Source of the DNA: Hallella bergensis DSM 17361
GTDB taxonomy: Bacteria > Bacteroidota > Bacteroidia > Bacteroidales > Bacteroidaceae
DNA: 64,000 bases
Reading direction: 5' to 3'
Assembly (NCBI RefSeq): GCF_000160535.1
Contig: NZ_GG704780.1
Coordinates: forward strand, 415,370-479,369
The position numbers and the translations under genes are program-made. Below are positions 9,181 through 17,811 of this stretch, in pieces (within the stretch, counting starts at the first letter, position 1; every line of letters begins with the position of its first letter). The notes under the pieces were generated by a model, which worked only from the letters and a program-made list of their open reading frames with translations, did no database searches and was not told the origin of the DNA.

Positions 9181-10002
9181 ATGCAGGAAAATACAGTGTT
9201 TGTGGATACGCACGCACATCTCGACGGCGAAGAGTTTAAAGACGATCTGCCCGAAGTGATCGAACGTGCCAAAACGGCAGGTGTCGGTGCAATCATGATT
9301 CCGGCTGTCGACAGGGGGTCGATAGTGTCGGTGATGGAAGTTTGCCGGCAATTCCCCGGCTACTGTTTCCCCATGCTTGGTTTGCAGCCGGAGGAGGTCA
9401 AGGAAGATTGGGAAGAGGTGTTGGCCGATATGAAACAGGTGCTTGACAAGAATTTGCGCGAAGAGGCGGGCACATCATTCAGATATATAGCCGTGGGTGA
9501 GTGTGGACTCGATTTTTATTGGTCGCGCGAATTTGAAAAGGAGCAGATCAAGGCTTTCGAGCGACAGTTGGAATGGTCTGTGGAATACCAATTGCCCCTC
9601 ATGATTCATTGCCGTAAGGCTCAAAACGAGATGCTGCATCTCATGAAACCTTACGCCAAGGAATTGCCCGGAGGCGTGTTTCACTGCTTTACGGGTAACC
9701 GTAAGGAGGCTGAAGACTTCTTGCAAATGGAACGATTTTGCTTAGGCATCGGCGGTGTTTCGACTTTCAAGAGCAGTCACCTGCGCGAAGACCTACCGGC
9801 ATCGGTTCCTCTGAATCGACTTGTCTTGGAGACCGACAGTCCCTATATGGCTCCGGTGCCTCAGAGAGGCAAGCGCAACGAAAGCGCATTTGTAGCACAT
9901 ATCCTGACCAATCTGGCCCAGAGCTATGGCGTGTCAGAATCAGAAGTGGCCATGACAACCAATGACAACGTATGCCGTTTGTTTGGGATTAAGCCTGCCT
10001 GA
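9181..10002 (+). CDS. TatD-family metal-dependent DNA hydrolase
   Basis: A TIM-barrel metallohydrolase of the TatD family, known for metal-dependent nuclease activity on DNA ends. From ATG 9181 it is 273 residues. Metal ligands are visible in FVDTHAHLD, the Glu of GECGLDFYW, MIHCRKA, FHCFTGN and the Asp of LETDSPYMAP. I chose 9181 because it lies one base after the stop of the upstream gene and keeps the TatD start; a non-ATG start at 9163 would overlap that gene by 17 bp. It ends the tonB operon. Despite its name it has no proven part in Tat export; tatA and tatC lie 15 kb away. Confidence 0.92.
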   Translation: MQENTVFVDTHAHLDGEEFKDDLPEVIERAKTAGVGAIMIPAVDRGSIVSVMEVCRQFPGYCFPMLGLQPEEVKEDWEEVLADMKQVLDKNLREEAGTSFRYIAVGECGLDFYWSREFEKEQIKAFERQLEWSVEYQLPLMIHCRKAQNEMLHLMKPYAKELPGGVFHCFTGNRKEAEDFLQMERFCLGIGGVSTFKSSHLREDLPASVPLNRLVLETDSPYMAPVPQRGKRNESAFVAHILTNLAQSYGVSESEVAMTTNDNVCRLFGIKPA

Positions 10003-10135
10003 TTAGGAACAGCTACACATCTTTTATGATAGTCAACCTCTGGGTTTAGCCTGTCGGAGCTGTGGCCTGTTTGTCCATGGATTGTTCTTCAGATTTTGGA
10101 GTTGAATCTACCCGACGTAAAAAGTTGCCCATAAA

Positions 10136-10167
10136 TTTGGTAGTATCATCTCTTTTGTCTATCTTTG
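10136..10167 (+). promoter_or_regulatory. Promoter of tRNA-Pro
   Basis: TTTG at 10136-10139 and TATCTTTG at 10160-10167 are 20 bp apart, a near-ideal Bacteroidota promoter, ending 12 bp before the tRNA. The rest of the 10003-10135 gap shows no gene. Confidence 0.75.
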
Positions 10168-10179
10168 CACTCGCAAGTT

Positions 10180-10252
10180 CGGGATTTGGCGCAGTTGGTA
10201 GCGCACACGTCTGGGGGGCGCGAGGTCGCTGGTTCGAGTCCAGTAATCCCGA
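10180..10252 (+). tRNA. tRNA-Pro (anticodon GGG)
   Basis: A 73-nt cloverleaf. The acceptor CGGGATT pairs with AATCCCG, the D stem GCGC with GCGC, and the T stem GCTGG with CCAGT around TTCGAGT. The anticodon loop is CTGGGGG, giving GGG with G37, as expected for proline. The discriminator base is A and CCA is not encoded. The anticodon stem CACGT/GCGCG is weak, with an A28-C42 mismatch and a U31-G39 wobble. Confidence 0.93.
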
Positions 10253-10262
10253 CTTAGTAGTG

Positions 10263-10302
10263 AAAAAGGGCTATATCCTAATGGATATTAGCCCTTTTTC
10301 TT
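10263..10302 (+). terminator. Terminator after tRNA-Pro
   Basis: AAAAAGGGCTATATCC pairs with GGATATTAGCCCTTTTT around TAAT with one bulge, and ends in TTTTTCTTGCTTTT. It lies 11 bp after the tRNA. The sequence 10303-10465 beyond it shows no gene. Confidence 0.85.
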
Positions 10303-10465
10303 GCTTTTAGAAATCCCCATGCAGGGTCGAACGTGGCTCATTTGGTATAATTTGGGTGAAAGATGGACTATAAATCAGCAAATTTTCAGCAAATCCAATT
10401 ATCTCTTTCGCCATTTTTACACCTCTTTGGTTGCTTAATTAATAATAAACTCGTATAATTACCAA

Positions 10466-10666
10466 ATGAAAAGGGAAAAGCAAAAGAGGAAACCAATATT
10501 GACTCTTGTCACTATTCTGGCAGCGGTACTGATGATACTTGGCCTGGTTGTCGACATTCCGGGTGTTGTAGTTATATCCGGCGGAATCTTATTTGTTTTG
10601 TTGATTATATTCCTAAAGCGACTTATTGACGACTGCTACAACAGCATGATAAACAGTGACGATTAG
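10466..10666 (+). CDS. Small membrane protein, 66 residues
   Basis: I recognise no family. The protein has a very basic N-terminus (MKREKQKRKPI), then two hydrophobic segments (LTLVTILAAVLMILGLVV, about 12-29, and VVVISGGILFVLLIIFL, about 34-50) and a short polar tail. This is a two-pass membrane hairpin with the positive end inside. There is no clear promoter or operon partner. The regular hydrophobic pattern argues for a real gene, but the short length keeps this uncertain. Confidence 0.5.
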   Translation: MKREKQKRKPILTLVTILAAVLMILGLVVDIPGVVVISGGILFVLLIIFLKRLIDDCYNSMINSDD

Positions 10667-10870
10667 CAAGTCTTTCTAATTAACAATTCGTCGAATCTTT
10701 TCAAATTATAAGCAGCTGAAAGTAGTTTGGTCTTTCTTTGATTATCTTGCATGTCTTCTTGCCAAGGAAAAGGCACCGTGTTGCGTTCTTGATGACAATC
10801 ATTTTCCGGCCATTCGTCACGCATGCCGGCAGGAAGTGAGAGCTGAGCCCAATGAGAATAGATAGATAAA

Positions 10871-10896
10871 TGGGACATGTCTCTCAACATGTCCCA
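10871..10896. terminator. Perfect inverted repeat between the small membrane protein and the FadL-like gene
   Basis: TGGGACATGT and ACATGTCCCA form a perfect 10-bp stem with a 6-nt loop in the 343-bp gap at 10667-11009. It could end transcription from 11010 on the reverse strand, although its T-tract (TTTATC) is weak, or it could be a protein-binding palindrome. Nothing else in this gap is convincing; a short reverse-strand open frame ending AAYNLKRFDELL is faintly transposase-like but too short to call. Confidence 0.45.
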
Positions 10897-11009
10897 CTTT
10901 CAACACTTACTAAAACCTATTCTATCATAAAAAACTCATCTTGTTTTGAATGATTTTTGATGTGGCAGAATGTCTTCCGCCTTATGTCTTTTAATTTATA
11001 GCAACCTTA

Positions 11010-12572
11010 TTAGAATCTATAACCCAGCGTAAACAAGAGCTGATGGCGCTTGTGGCTAACGTTCACTGCATCGGCGATGTTGCTTTCCTTGGGATTGTTT
11101 GAGGGAGAATAGTAGCTCATGAAGGGATAGAACTCTCCATCGGTTTGGGAATACTGGTAAGCCATATCCATAAAGAAGTGCTTAACAGTATAACCGAATC
11201 CACAGGTTACACGGTTCGTGCTTTTCCAATTGGTGTAGTCTGTGGAGGTCGCGTATGCACTTCCTGCCGAGGAAATGCTGCCATCACGAAAACCATCTTT
11301 GTTGAACATCGGACTCTGATAGTTATACCCAAGTCGAATGGCCAAGTTGTCAAGAGGCTTATATTCCGCTCCCAACTTCAGGGTGCTCACCCCCTTCAAG
11401 GTCGCCTTGGTATGATCGTTCATGCCACCATCGCTGTAGCTATTCTCATAATAGCCGCCAGTCCAGTAATCATAATATTCACCATCGTTCACGCGATTGT
11501 CTATGGTGCTATAATCAGCATATTCATAAGTTGCACCCAAAGCAAACTGCTTGCCTATCGTGTGACCGAGACTCAAACCAAATTTCCAAGGCGTATAGAC
11601 TTTGAAGTCATACGTTGCACGCTGCCCTTTGTCCACTTTTCCCGCAGGGTCGCTCATGGTTATATCGTTGGCTCCGCTTAAACTCAAGTCGTACCATGTC
11701 GGTGTATGAACATAAACACCAACGCGGAAAGGAGAGGTCTCTATCGGACGGAAAATAACACCCGCCTTGACATCAAAGCCACTACCGTCAATACGCAGAT
11801 CCTCCCACGACTCTGACACTGCATTATGGTCCAAGTTTTCGGTATAATAGCTGTTGCTCCGGTAGTTCACATCACGCAGTCCCATGGTTAGTCCCAGGAA
11901 CACCCGGTCATTGATGTTACCGCTTAAGTTAAAGCTATACTCACCAATGTACCCCTTCTGATATTGCCCAAACACGTATGCCGTACCATCAAGGTATTCC
12001 ATACCCGTCTGCTTGCCTTGGGCATCCTTGATTGGAGTCATCAACTGAACATAGTTGGCATCCACCCCATTCCAGTTATAATCGTTTGCACCAGCGTACT
12101 TGAGTGCTGTCAACTTATTTTGCGAGGCATAGGTCAGTGCGCTTGCAGCTGTCATTATTTGGTCAAAATTACGACTCTTGCGGTAGTTGAACGCAAAGTT
12201 CAGATACCCGTTTCTTCCCGAAGGCATGGCATATATGAATCCCACTTGGTCAAAGCTGGGATTGGTCTTGTTACCATTAATGTTTGCACTGATACCATTG
12301 AAGGAAGGTGTTGTGGTTTCACCTTGCTGGCTAATCAACCCACCGGACAGCGAGACCTGACTCGAACGGAAGAGTCCCACACCCGCAGGATTGGTGGCAA
12401 CCGTGGAAACATCGGCACCGAGAGCCTCCATAGCCCCTCCCATGCCCACATAACGAGCTGTTCCATTCAGCTCGTTTTCAACGAGTTTTGTATCTTGGTA
12501 TGTCTCTTGTGCTGCCAGTGGCACTGACATAAGTGCCACGGCGGCCATCATACAATATTTTGTTTTCATCAT
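11010..12572 (-). CDS. OmpP1/FadL-family outer membrane transport protein
   Basis: A predicted 14-strand-type barrel of the FadL/TodX family, which lets hydrophobic compounds cross the outer membrane. The 520-residue protein has a signal peptide (MMKTKYCMMAAVALMSVPLAAQ), then NGTARYVGMGGAMEALGADVSTVATNPAGVGLFR. The GMGGA and NPAG motifs are typical of the family N-terminal hatch. The rest is Tyr- and Gly-rich strands ending QLLFTLGYRF with the terminal aromatic of barrel proteins. It lies 28 bp after the aromatic-repeat protein gene, so the two probably share a transcript. Substrate unknown. Confidence 0.87.
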   Translation of the reverse strand: MMKTKYCMMAAVALMSVPLAAQETYQDTKLVENELNGTARYVGMGGAMEALGADVSTVATNPAGVGLFRSSQVSLSGGLISQQGETTTPSFNGISANINGNKTNPSFDQVGFIYAMPSGRNGYLNFAFNYRKSRNFDQIMTAASALTYASQNKLTALKYAGANDYNWNGVDANYVQLMTPIKDAQGKQTGMEYLDGTAYVFGQYQKGYIGEYSFNLSGNINDRVFLGLTMGLRDVNYRSNSYYTENLDHNAVSESWEDLRIDGSGFDVKAGVIFRPIETSPFRVGVYVHTPTWYDLSLSGANDITMSDPAGKVDKGQRATYDFKVYTPWKFGLSLGHTIGKQFALGATYEYADYSTIDNRVNDGEYYDYWTGGYYENSYSDGGMNDHTKATLKGVSTLKLGAEYKPLDNLAIRLGYNYQSPMFNKDGFRDGSISSAGSAYATSTDYTNWKSTNRVTCGFGYTVKHFFMDMAYQYSQTDGEFYPFMSYYSPSNNPKESNIADAVNVSHKRHQLLFTLGYRF

Positions 12573-12600
12573 GTTCTAAGTCTATTTAAGTACTATTTCC

Positions 12601-13602
12601 TTATCTTCTGCCTCCGCCGAAGTGACCTCCGCCACCACCAACAGAACGTCCTCCGCCGAAGCCTCCACCAGACGGGCGACCTCCACCAAAGCTACCGCCA
12701 GATGGGCGAGAACCACCGAAGCTTCCGCTGTTATAGTTTGGTGTGGATCTTGTGGAATTACCAAAAGAGCTATTCCTCCGACTGTCCATCGAATTAGGTC
12801 GTGAAGAGTTTGACCTCCCACCGAAAGAGCGGTTTCTTCTGCTGCGGGTGGTATAAGTATTCGTTGATGATCTGCTGCCATTTACAGCTCTACGCTCAAA
12901 TCGTCCGCTATTTGCCGAGGTTCTGCGATTACCATACGACCAAGTTCTGTCGCCCGTCAGTCCCCGCGGATTGCCACCATCATAGCGCGTATATCCTCCG
13001 CCATACCAACCGTTTGAATAGCCGTACCAACCGTATGGGTAGCCATACCAGCCTCTGTAATAGGGACTGTACCAACCACCATAACCATAATACCACGGAT
13101 CGTACCAACCACCATACCAGCTGTAGTACCACGGATCGTACCAACCGCTATAGCCATAATACCACGGGTCGTACCAGCCACCGTACCATCCAAATCTCCA
13201 TGGAGCACGGGTATAGAGCCATGGGTCGTAATATCCGTCCCAACGACTCATCCGACGGGTGTACTCGAAGTCATCATCAAAATCCACACTGCCCGGGTAA
13301 ACATAGGCTGTGTCGATATAAGAAGTGTCCGGACCTACACCTTTCCCACTTTGGAAGGTGATGATATCGTTACCTAAGGAATCTATACCTATTTTCTGAT
13401 AATAGCTACGGAATCTCCCTGCGCGGTTATATTCATCCACTCTCCTGTTAAAACCACGGTAATAAGTCGGCCTATCGTCCGAAGTACCTGGTTGAGCAGG
13501 CTTCGTCGTCTTTTGCGGCACGAAATAAAGGTCATCACTCTGTGCCAAGGTTGACACGGAAACCGAACCTGCTATAAGTAAAAGTAGAAAGAGCCTTTTC
13601 AT
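12601..13602 (-). CDS. Secreted protein with Tyr/Trp/Gly repeats and a Gly-rich tail
   Basis: From ATG 13602 it is 333 residues with a signal peptide (MKRLFLLLLIAGSVSVSTLA). I chose this start because a longer frame to 13680 would bury the signal peptide behind 26 polar residues. Residues 122-203 are an aromatic repeat block in which GGWYDPWYYGY-like units occur at least three times. The middle is rich in Arg and Ser, and residues 295-333 are GGSFGGGRPSGG-like. Function is unknown; such composition suggests a low-complexity surface or matrix protein that may self-associate. It precedes the FadL-like gene, possibly as an operon. Confidence 0.75.
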   Translation of the reverse strand: MKRLFLLLLIAGSVSVSTLAQSDDLYFVPQKTTKPAQPGTSDDRPTYYRGFNRRVDEYNRAGRFRSYYQKIGIDSLGNDIITFQSGKGVGPDTSYIDTAYVYPGSVDFDDDFEYTRRMSRWDGYYDPWLYTRAPWRFGWYGGWYDPWYYGYSGWYDPWYYSWYGGWYDPWYYGYGGWYSPYYRGWYGYPYGWYGYSNGWYGGGYTRYDGGNPRGLTGDRTWSYGNRRTSANSGRFERRAVNGSRSSTNTYTTRSRRNRSFGGRSNSSRPNSMDSRRNSSFGNSTRSTPNYNSGSFGGSRPSGGSFGGGRPSGGGFGGGRSVGGGGGHFGGGRR

Positions 13603-13677
13603 ATTGTTACTCCTTTTATTATTGTTCTTTAACTGTGTATTCACTTCTTTTTCTCTAACACCTATTCTTTTATACGA

Positions 13678-13685
13678 CAAATATA
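13678..13685 (-). promoter_or_regulatory. -7 promoter box for the aromatic-repeat protein gene
   Basis: The reverse strand reads TATATTTG, leaving a leader of about 70 nt to the ATG at 13602. Confidence 0.55.
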
Positions 13686-13750
13686 CACTATATTTATCTA
13701 CAAATATACGGAAAAACCCTAAACCATGATAGGCTTTTCCCTATTTTATT

Positions 13751-13758
13751 TATATTTG
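13751..13758 (+). promoter_or_regulatory. -7 promoter box for prmA
   Basis: TATATTTG lies 22 bp before the prmA ATG, consistent with a short leader. Confidence 0.55.
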
Positions 13759-13779
13759 TAGGCATAATTAAGGAATCTT

Positions 13780-14646
13780 ATGGAATATATTGTAGCAGAG
13801 TTTGATATATCTTGTCCCGCGCATCTCATGCAGGTGGCACGCGACTTGGTGGCTGATGCCTCGGCAGAAGCCGGATTCGAATCCTTTGAAGACACGCCCC
13901 GTGGACTCAGGGGATATGTGCAGAAAGAGCTTTTAGACCTTGACAAACTGAACCAAAGTCTCGAGGAATTGCTGCTCGAGGACACCACGGTCACCTACGC
14001 TTTGAGCGCTGCAGAAAACAAGGATTGGAACGAACAATGGGAACAGGCGGGCTTTGCGCCCATCAACATCAACAACCGTGTTGTAGTTTTGGACGCTCGT
14101 CAAGGCAAGCAGGATGTTGCCCCGGGCATGATTCCCGTCTACATTTATGCCCGCCAGGCTTTCGGCACCGGCAACCATCAAACCACACGGATGATCATTT
14201 CCACACTGCTCAACCTGCCGCTTCAGGGCAAACGGGTGTTGGACTGTGGCTGCGGAAGTGGCATTTTAGGCATTGTGGCATCAAAATTTGGAGCCAAGTC
14301 CGTGATAGGCTACGACATCGACGAATGGAGCGTAGACAATGCCAGACACAATGCTGAACAAAACCGAGTGAGTAATCTGGAGGTCATCCATGGCGACGCA
14401 TCCGTGCTCGACCATGTGGAAGGGCTTTTCGATGTCGTTCTGGCCAATATCAACCGCAATATTCTCCTGCAAGACCTACCGGCCTTCAAAGCCGTCATGG
14501 CTCCCGATGCCACGCTGGTGCTCAGCGGATTTTATGAAGAGGATAGCCCCATACTGCTGAAGGCGGCCAACAACCTTATGCTTCGCCAAGTAGGACAACT
14601 GTCAGAGGACAACTGGTGTTGTCTCCAATTCAAGCGGGACGAGTAA
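13780..14646 (+). CDS. prmA: Ribosomal protein L11 methyltransferase
   Basis: Methylates ribosomal protein L11 using S-adenosylmethionine. The 288-residue protein has an N-terminal substrate-recognition domain (about 1-95) and a Rossmann methyltransferase domain. Visible are the PrmA signature ARQAFGTGNHQTTRM, SAM motif I VLDCGCGSGILGI, the acidic YDIDEWSVDNA and the NIN motif LANINRNILL. Length is typical. It is transcribed alone, divergent from the aromatic-repeat gene and converging with the HU/LysM gene 52 bp away. Confidence 0.96.
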   Translation: MEYIVAEFDISCPAHLMQVARDLVADASAEAGFESFEDTPRGLRGYVQKELLDLDKLNQSLEELLLEDTTVTYALSAAENKDWNEQWEQAGFAPININNRVVVLDARQGKQDVAPGMIPVYIYARQAFGTGNHQTTRMIISTLLNLPLQGKRVLDCGCGSGILGIVASKFGAKSVIGYDIDEWSVDNARHNAEQNRVSNLEVIHGDASVLDHVEGLFDVVLANINRNILLQDLPAFKAVMAPDATLVLSGFYEEDSPILLKAANNLMLRQVGQLSEDNWCCLQFKRDE

Positions 14647-14698
14647 ACCTTTCTCGTCACCGTAACGATAAAGCGTAGGGTGACCGATCGTCTCCCAT

Positions 14699-16183
14699 TT
14701 ATTTCTTTTTGAGTTTCAGTTTGGGGATATTTATCTTTTCGCCGGCCTTGAAATCCGTCCTTCCATCATTGACGGCCTCAACATAGCATTCCATTCCGGA
14801 GCCAAGGTGCGCCTTGCTGATGCTGAACAGCGTCTGACCCTTGAGAACTGTCACGGTGTGGTCTATTCCTACAATGTCGTATGCACCCGTGCGAATCCTC
14901 ACGTCATTGTTGTATTTGGCCTGCTGGCTGTCTGTTGCCTTTGGTGTCACCGCCTTTTTCGTTTCCTCGGCCGGCTTGGCCTCGTGTGGCTTGGTGCTCG
15001 CGTCTGATCGACGGGGTTGTGCTGCAGCAGCTTCCTTGGTGACGGGTTGCTCCGGCTCGGTCTGCTGTTGAGCCTGCTTTTCAGTTCCAATTTTTTGCTC
15101 TGCGTCAGTCAAAACATCCGGCACGGTTTCCATGCTGTCTGCCGATTCCTGTCCGTTCTCCAGCCCAGTCGCCGCGGACTGCTTTGCTATTTGGGAAGTT
15201 GCCATAGCCTGTTCGTAGGCATTCAACGTTTCCAAATGCTCGATCCTGTTATCCCGTTTTTGCAACTGTGTGGCCAGATAGGCTATTCCGCAAAGGCATG
15301 CCAGCAATACAAACGAACCTACAGCCATGAGCCTTTTGATGTGTCGGTGTTGCCTGACCATTTCTTCACGGTATTCCATAGCTTGTTTCCTGACTCTTAC
15401 AAACTCGGGATTGTCATTGTTGTCAACAACTACCGTCTTCTCCGTTCGAACAACCGGTTCTTCCTCACCATTCAGCGCAGCCAACTGGGCAGCAGAAACG
15501 ACCAAATCTTCATCCGCGTCATCAGTCTGCCGCTCATCTGATGTTGCCGAAGCCTGCGCGGATGTTTCCTCACGATCATCCTGCAAATCTTCTACCGTTT
15601 CTTCTTCGTTCAGCATGGCCAGCTGAGTCGGAGACACCACCAAAGATTGTTCCGTTGTTTCGGTTGCCGTCTCGGACTCCTCCACAATTTCCACCAAGGC
15701 ATCATCGGTCTCCGGGCTTTCCTCTTCGGTGGTTTCCATGGGTTGGGATTGGCTTTCCACTTTTGGAGTGTCGTCTTTTCTACCCTCCTTTTCCATATCC
15801 TCCTGTTCATCTATTTCATTCATACTTTCAGCATATTTTTGGTCTATTTCCTCAAAATCAACATCATCGTTCACCACCACCGTCTCAAATTGGGAAAACG
15901 GACGGTTCACTTGATTGCGCATAGACACATCAGCTGTGAAGCTCATCTTGTCCCTACCCTCAATGATGATCGGTTCCCCCGTGTTGACATCCACACTCTT
16001 TCGAGGCGCCACACGGGTTATCTTGAAAGTACCAAGCCCTTTGATCTTGGCCTGACTGTCGTCTTTCAACCCATCGTTCACAACATCAAATATGAGTCTC
16101 ACAAAATCCTCGGAAGCCGCTCTGTCCAATCCAAACTTATCGACGAGTAAACGGGCGAGCTCCTTGTTACCTATCTTATTCAT
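14699..16183 (-). CDS. HU-domain protein with a membrane segment and a LysM domain
   Basis: A three-part protein of 494 residues. Residues 1-95 form an HU/IHF-like DNA-binding domain (KELARLLVDKFGLDR, then AKIKGLGTFKITRVAPRKSV and NTGEPI). Residues 100-280 are an acidic, probably disordered linker with two related motifs, LVVSPTQLAMLNEEE and LVVSAAQLAALNGEEE. One membrane segment follows at about 284-305, with basic residues in front (RHIKR) that place the N-terminus inside. The C-terminus, after an Ala/Glu-rich stretch, is a LysM domain (HTVTVLKGQTLFSISKAHLG to INIPKL). This could tie DNA to the cell wall. It is the last gene of the ftsY-rimO-HU operon, 14 bp after HU. Confidence 0.88.
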   Translation of the reverse strand: MNKIGNKELARLLVDKFGLDRAASEDFVRLIFDVVNDGLKDDSQAKIKGLGTFKITRVAPRKSVDVNTGEPIIIEGRDKMSFTADVSMRNQVNRPFSQFETVVVNDDVDFEEIDQKYAESMNEIDEQEDMEKEGRKDDTPKVESQSQPMETTEEESPETDDALVEIVEESETATETTEQSLVVSPTQLAMLNEEETVEDLQDDREETSAQASATSDERQTDDADEDLVVSAAQLAALNGEEEPVVRTEKTVVVDNNDNPEFVRVRKQAMEYREEMVRQHRHIKRLMAVGSFVLLACLCGIAYLATQLQKRDNRIEHLETLNAYEQAMATSQIAKQSAATGLENGQESADSMETVPDVLTDAEQKIGTEKQAQQQTEPEQPVTKEAAAAQPRRSDASTKPHEAKPAEETKKAVTPKATDSQQAKYNNDVRIRTGAYDIVGIDHTVTVLKGQTLFSISKAHLGSGMECYVEAVNDGRTDFKAGEKINIPKLKLKKK

Positions 16184-16197
16184 ATTTAATGTATTAA

Positions 16198-16476
16198 TTA
16201 AGTGTTCTTCAATTCTTCCTTAATGGCAGCCACGGGCTTGAAATTCAGCACCAACTTGGGTGGCACCAGCATGCGTTGCTGTGTGCCGGGGTTCACAATG
16301 ATGCGCTCCAGACGTTTCTTCACTTCAAAGGTTCCGAAGTTTGCAATCTGCACACAGTCGCCATTCTCGAAGCGATCTCCCATCTCCTCAACGAGGTAAG
16401 TCACCATTTTCTGAGTGTCTGCCTGCGTATACCCAGCTCTAAGTGCCAGTTCTGCGATAAATTCCTTGTTGTTCAT
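16198..16476 (-). CDS. HU-family DNA-binding protein
   Basis: A small nucleoid protein of 92 residues that binds and bends DNA as a dimer. It has the HU helices (MNNKEFIAELALRAGYTQAD), the NFGTFEVKKRLERIIVNPGT arm region with the conserved Pro, and VPPKLVLNFKPV. The sequence is diverged from classical HU, so binding preferences may differ. Its start overlaps the rimO end by 4 bp (ATGA), so translation is probably coupled. The next gene carries a related HU domain on a membrane protein. Confidence 0.93.
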   Translation of the reverse strand: MNNKEFIAELALRAGYTQADTQKMVTYLVEEMGDRFENGDCVQIANFGTFEVKKRLERIIVNPGTQQRMLVPPKLVLNFKPVAAIKEELKNT

Positions 16477-17804
16477 GCCTCTCCGTATAAATCAAATTCG
16501 TCACTGTCCGTTATCTTCACCTCATAAAAACAGCCCGTGCGCAGGTTTCGCTTGCCCACTGGTATGAGCACCTCAGGATCCACCTCGGGAGAGGAGGCCT
16601 CCGTACGACCTACATAATAGTTCCCTTCCTTTCTGTCAATAATCACCTTGAACGTCTTGCCTATTTTCGCGGCCTGGATCTCCGCACTGATATCCTGCTG
16701 CACAGCCATCAGCTCGTCCAACCGTCTCTGCTTCACCTCCGCAGGCACGTCGTCCTCATAATGGAGGGCTGAATAAGTTCCTTCCTCCTCAGAATAAACA
16801 AAGGCACCCATTCGCTCAAACCGCACTTCGCGCACGAAGTCGAGCAGTTCCTGAAAATCCTCCTCTGTCTCACCCGGAAATCCGACCATCAGCGTGGTGC
16901 GCAAGGTGATGCCCGGCACCTCCTGCCTGATTTTCCTGATCAGCTCCAAGGTCTCGGCCTTGCTCACATGTCGGAGCATACGGCTGAGAACATGATCAGA
17001 GATGTGTTGCAGCGCGATATCCAAGTATTTACAGACATTGGGTTTTTCACGCATCACGTCGAGCAATTCGAGTGGGAACTGATTGGGATAGGCATAGTGC
17101 AACCTGATCCATTTCACCCCCGGAATATCGGCCATGCGACTTATTAGCTCGGCGATTCGGGGCTTTCCGTCGATATCCACCCCATAATAAGTGAGCTCCT
17201 GCTCGATGATCTGGAACTCCTTGACACCCTCGGCAACCAACTGTTTCACCTCTTCCAAGATGTCTTCCATGCTTCGCGATGTGTGCCTGCCCGTCATCAG
17301 TGGTATTGCACAATAGGCACAATGGCGGTCACATCCTTCCGCAATCTTGATATAGGCGTAATGTCGGGGTGTGGTGAGTTTCCTTCCCGCCGAGAGTTCC
17401 TTGCGCCGTTGGGTGAACAGGGCATCGCTATCCTTCGGATCTTCCGATGGACCAAGGTCTTGCAAGAGTTGCTTGAAGTTGAACTTCCCATAGAATCGAT
17501 CCACCTCCGGAATCGTCTTCTCGAGTTCATCCTGATAGCGTTGTGACAGACAGCCCATGACATAGAGCCGTTTCAGCCGTCCCTCGTTCTTGGCCTCTGC
17601 AAACTCCAAGATGGTGTTGATGCTTTCTTCCTTGGCAGCATCAATAAATCCGCACGTGTTAACTACGGCTATTTCGCCCTGCACACGCTGAGGGTCGTGC
17701 ACGCAGCGATACCCCAGATTCTCGAACTGTCGCATCAGGTGTTCGGTATCTACAAGATTCTTCGAGCACCCCATCGTGACAAAGTCTATTTGGTTTTTCT
17801 TCAT
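16473..17804 (-). CDS. rimO: Ribosomal protein S12 methylthiotransferase RimO
   Basis: A radical-SAM enzyme that adds a methylthio group to the conserved aspartate of ribosomal protein S12. The 443-residue protein has the N-terminal MTTase cluster cysteines C13, C51 and C85, the radical-SAM motif CDRHCAYC (C158, C162, C165) and a C-terminal TRAM domain (about 375-440). The sequence MGCSKNLVDTEHL marks it as RimO rather than MiaB. It sits between ftsY (7 bp) and HU (4-bp overlap), so the operon joins protein targeting, ribosome modification and nucleoid proteins. Confidence 0.97.
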   Translation of the reverse strand: MKKNQIDFVTMGCSKNLVDTEHLMRQFENLGYRCVHDPQRVQGEIAVVNTCGFIDAAKEESINTILEFAEAKNEGRLKRLYVMGCLSQRYQDELEKTIPEVDRFYGKFNFKQLLQDLGPSEDPKDSDALFTQRRKELSAGRKLTTPRHYAYIKIAEGCDRHCAYCAIPLMTGRHTSRSMEDILEEVKQLVAEGVKEFQIIEQELTYYGVDIDGKPRIAELISRMADIPGVKWIRLHYAYPNQFPLELLDVMREKPNVCKYLDIALQHISDHVLSRMLRHVSKAETLELIRKIRQEVPGITLRTTLMVGFPGETEEDFQELLDFVREVRFERMGAFVYSEEEGTYSALHYEDDVPAEVKQRRLDELMAVQQDISAEIQAAKIGKTFKVIIDRKEGNYYVGRTEASSPEVDPEVLIPVGKRNLRTGCFYEVKITDSDEFDLYGEA

Positions 17805-17811
17805 CTATGGT

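Noticed and set aside
10663..10890. A 75-codon reverse frame ending in AAYNLKRFDELL
   Set aside because: Faint resemblance to a transposase C-terminus, but too short and without catalytic motifs, inverted ends or a partner fragment.
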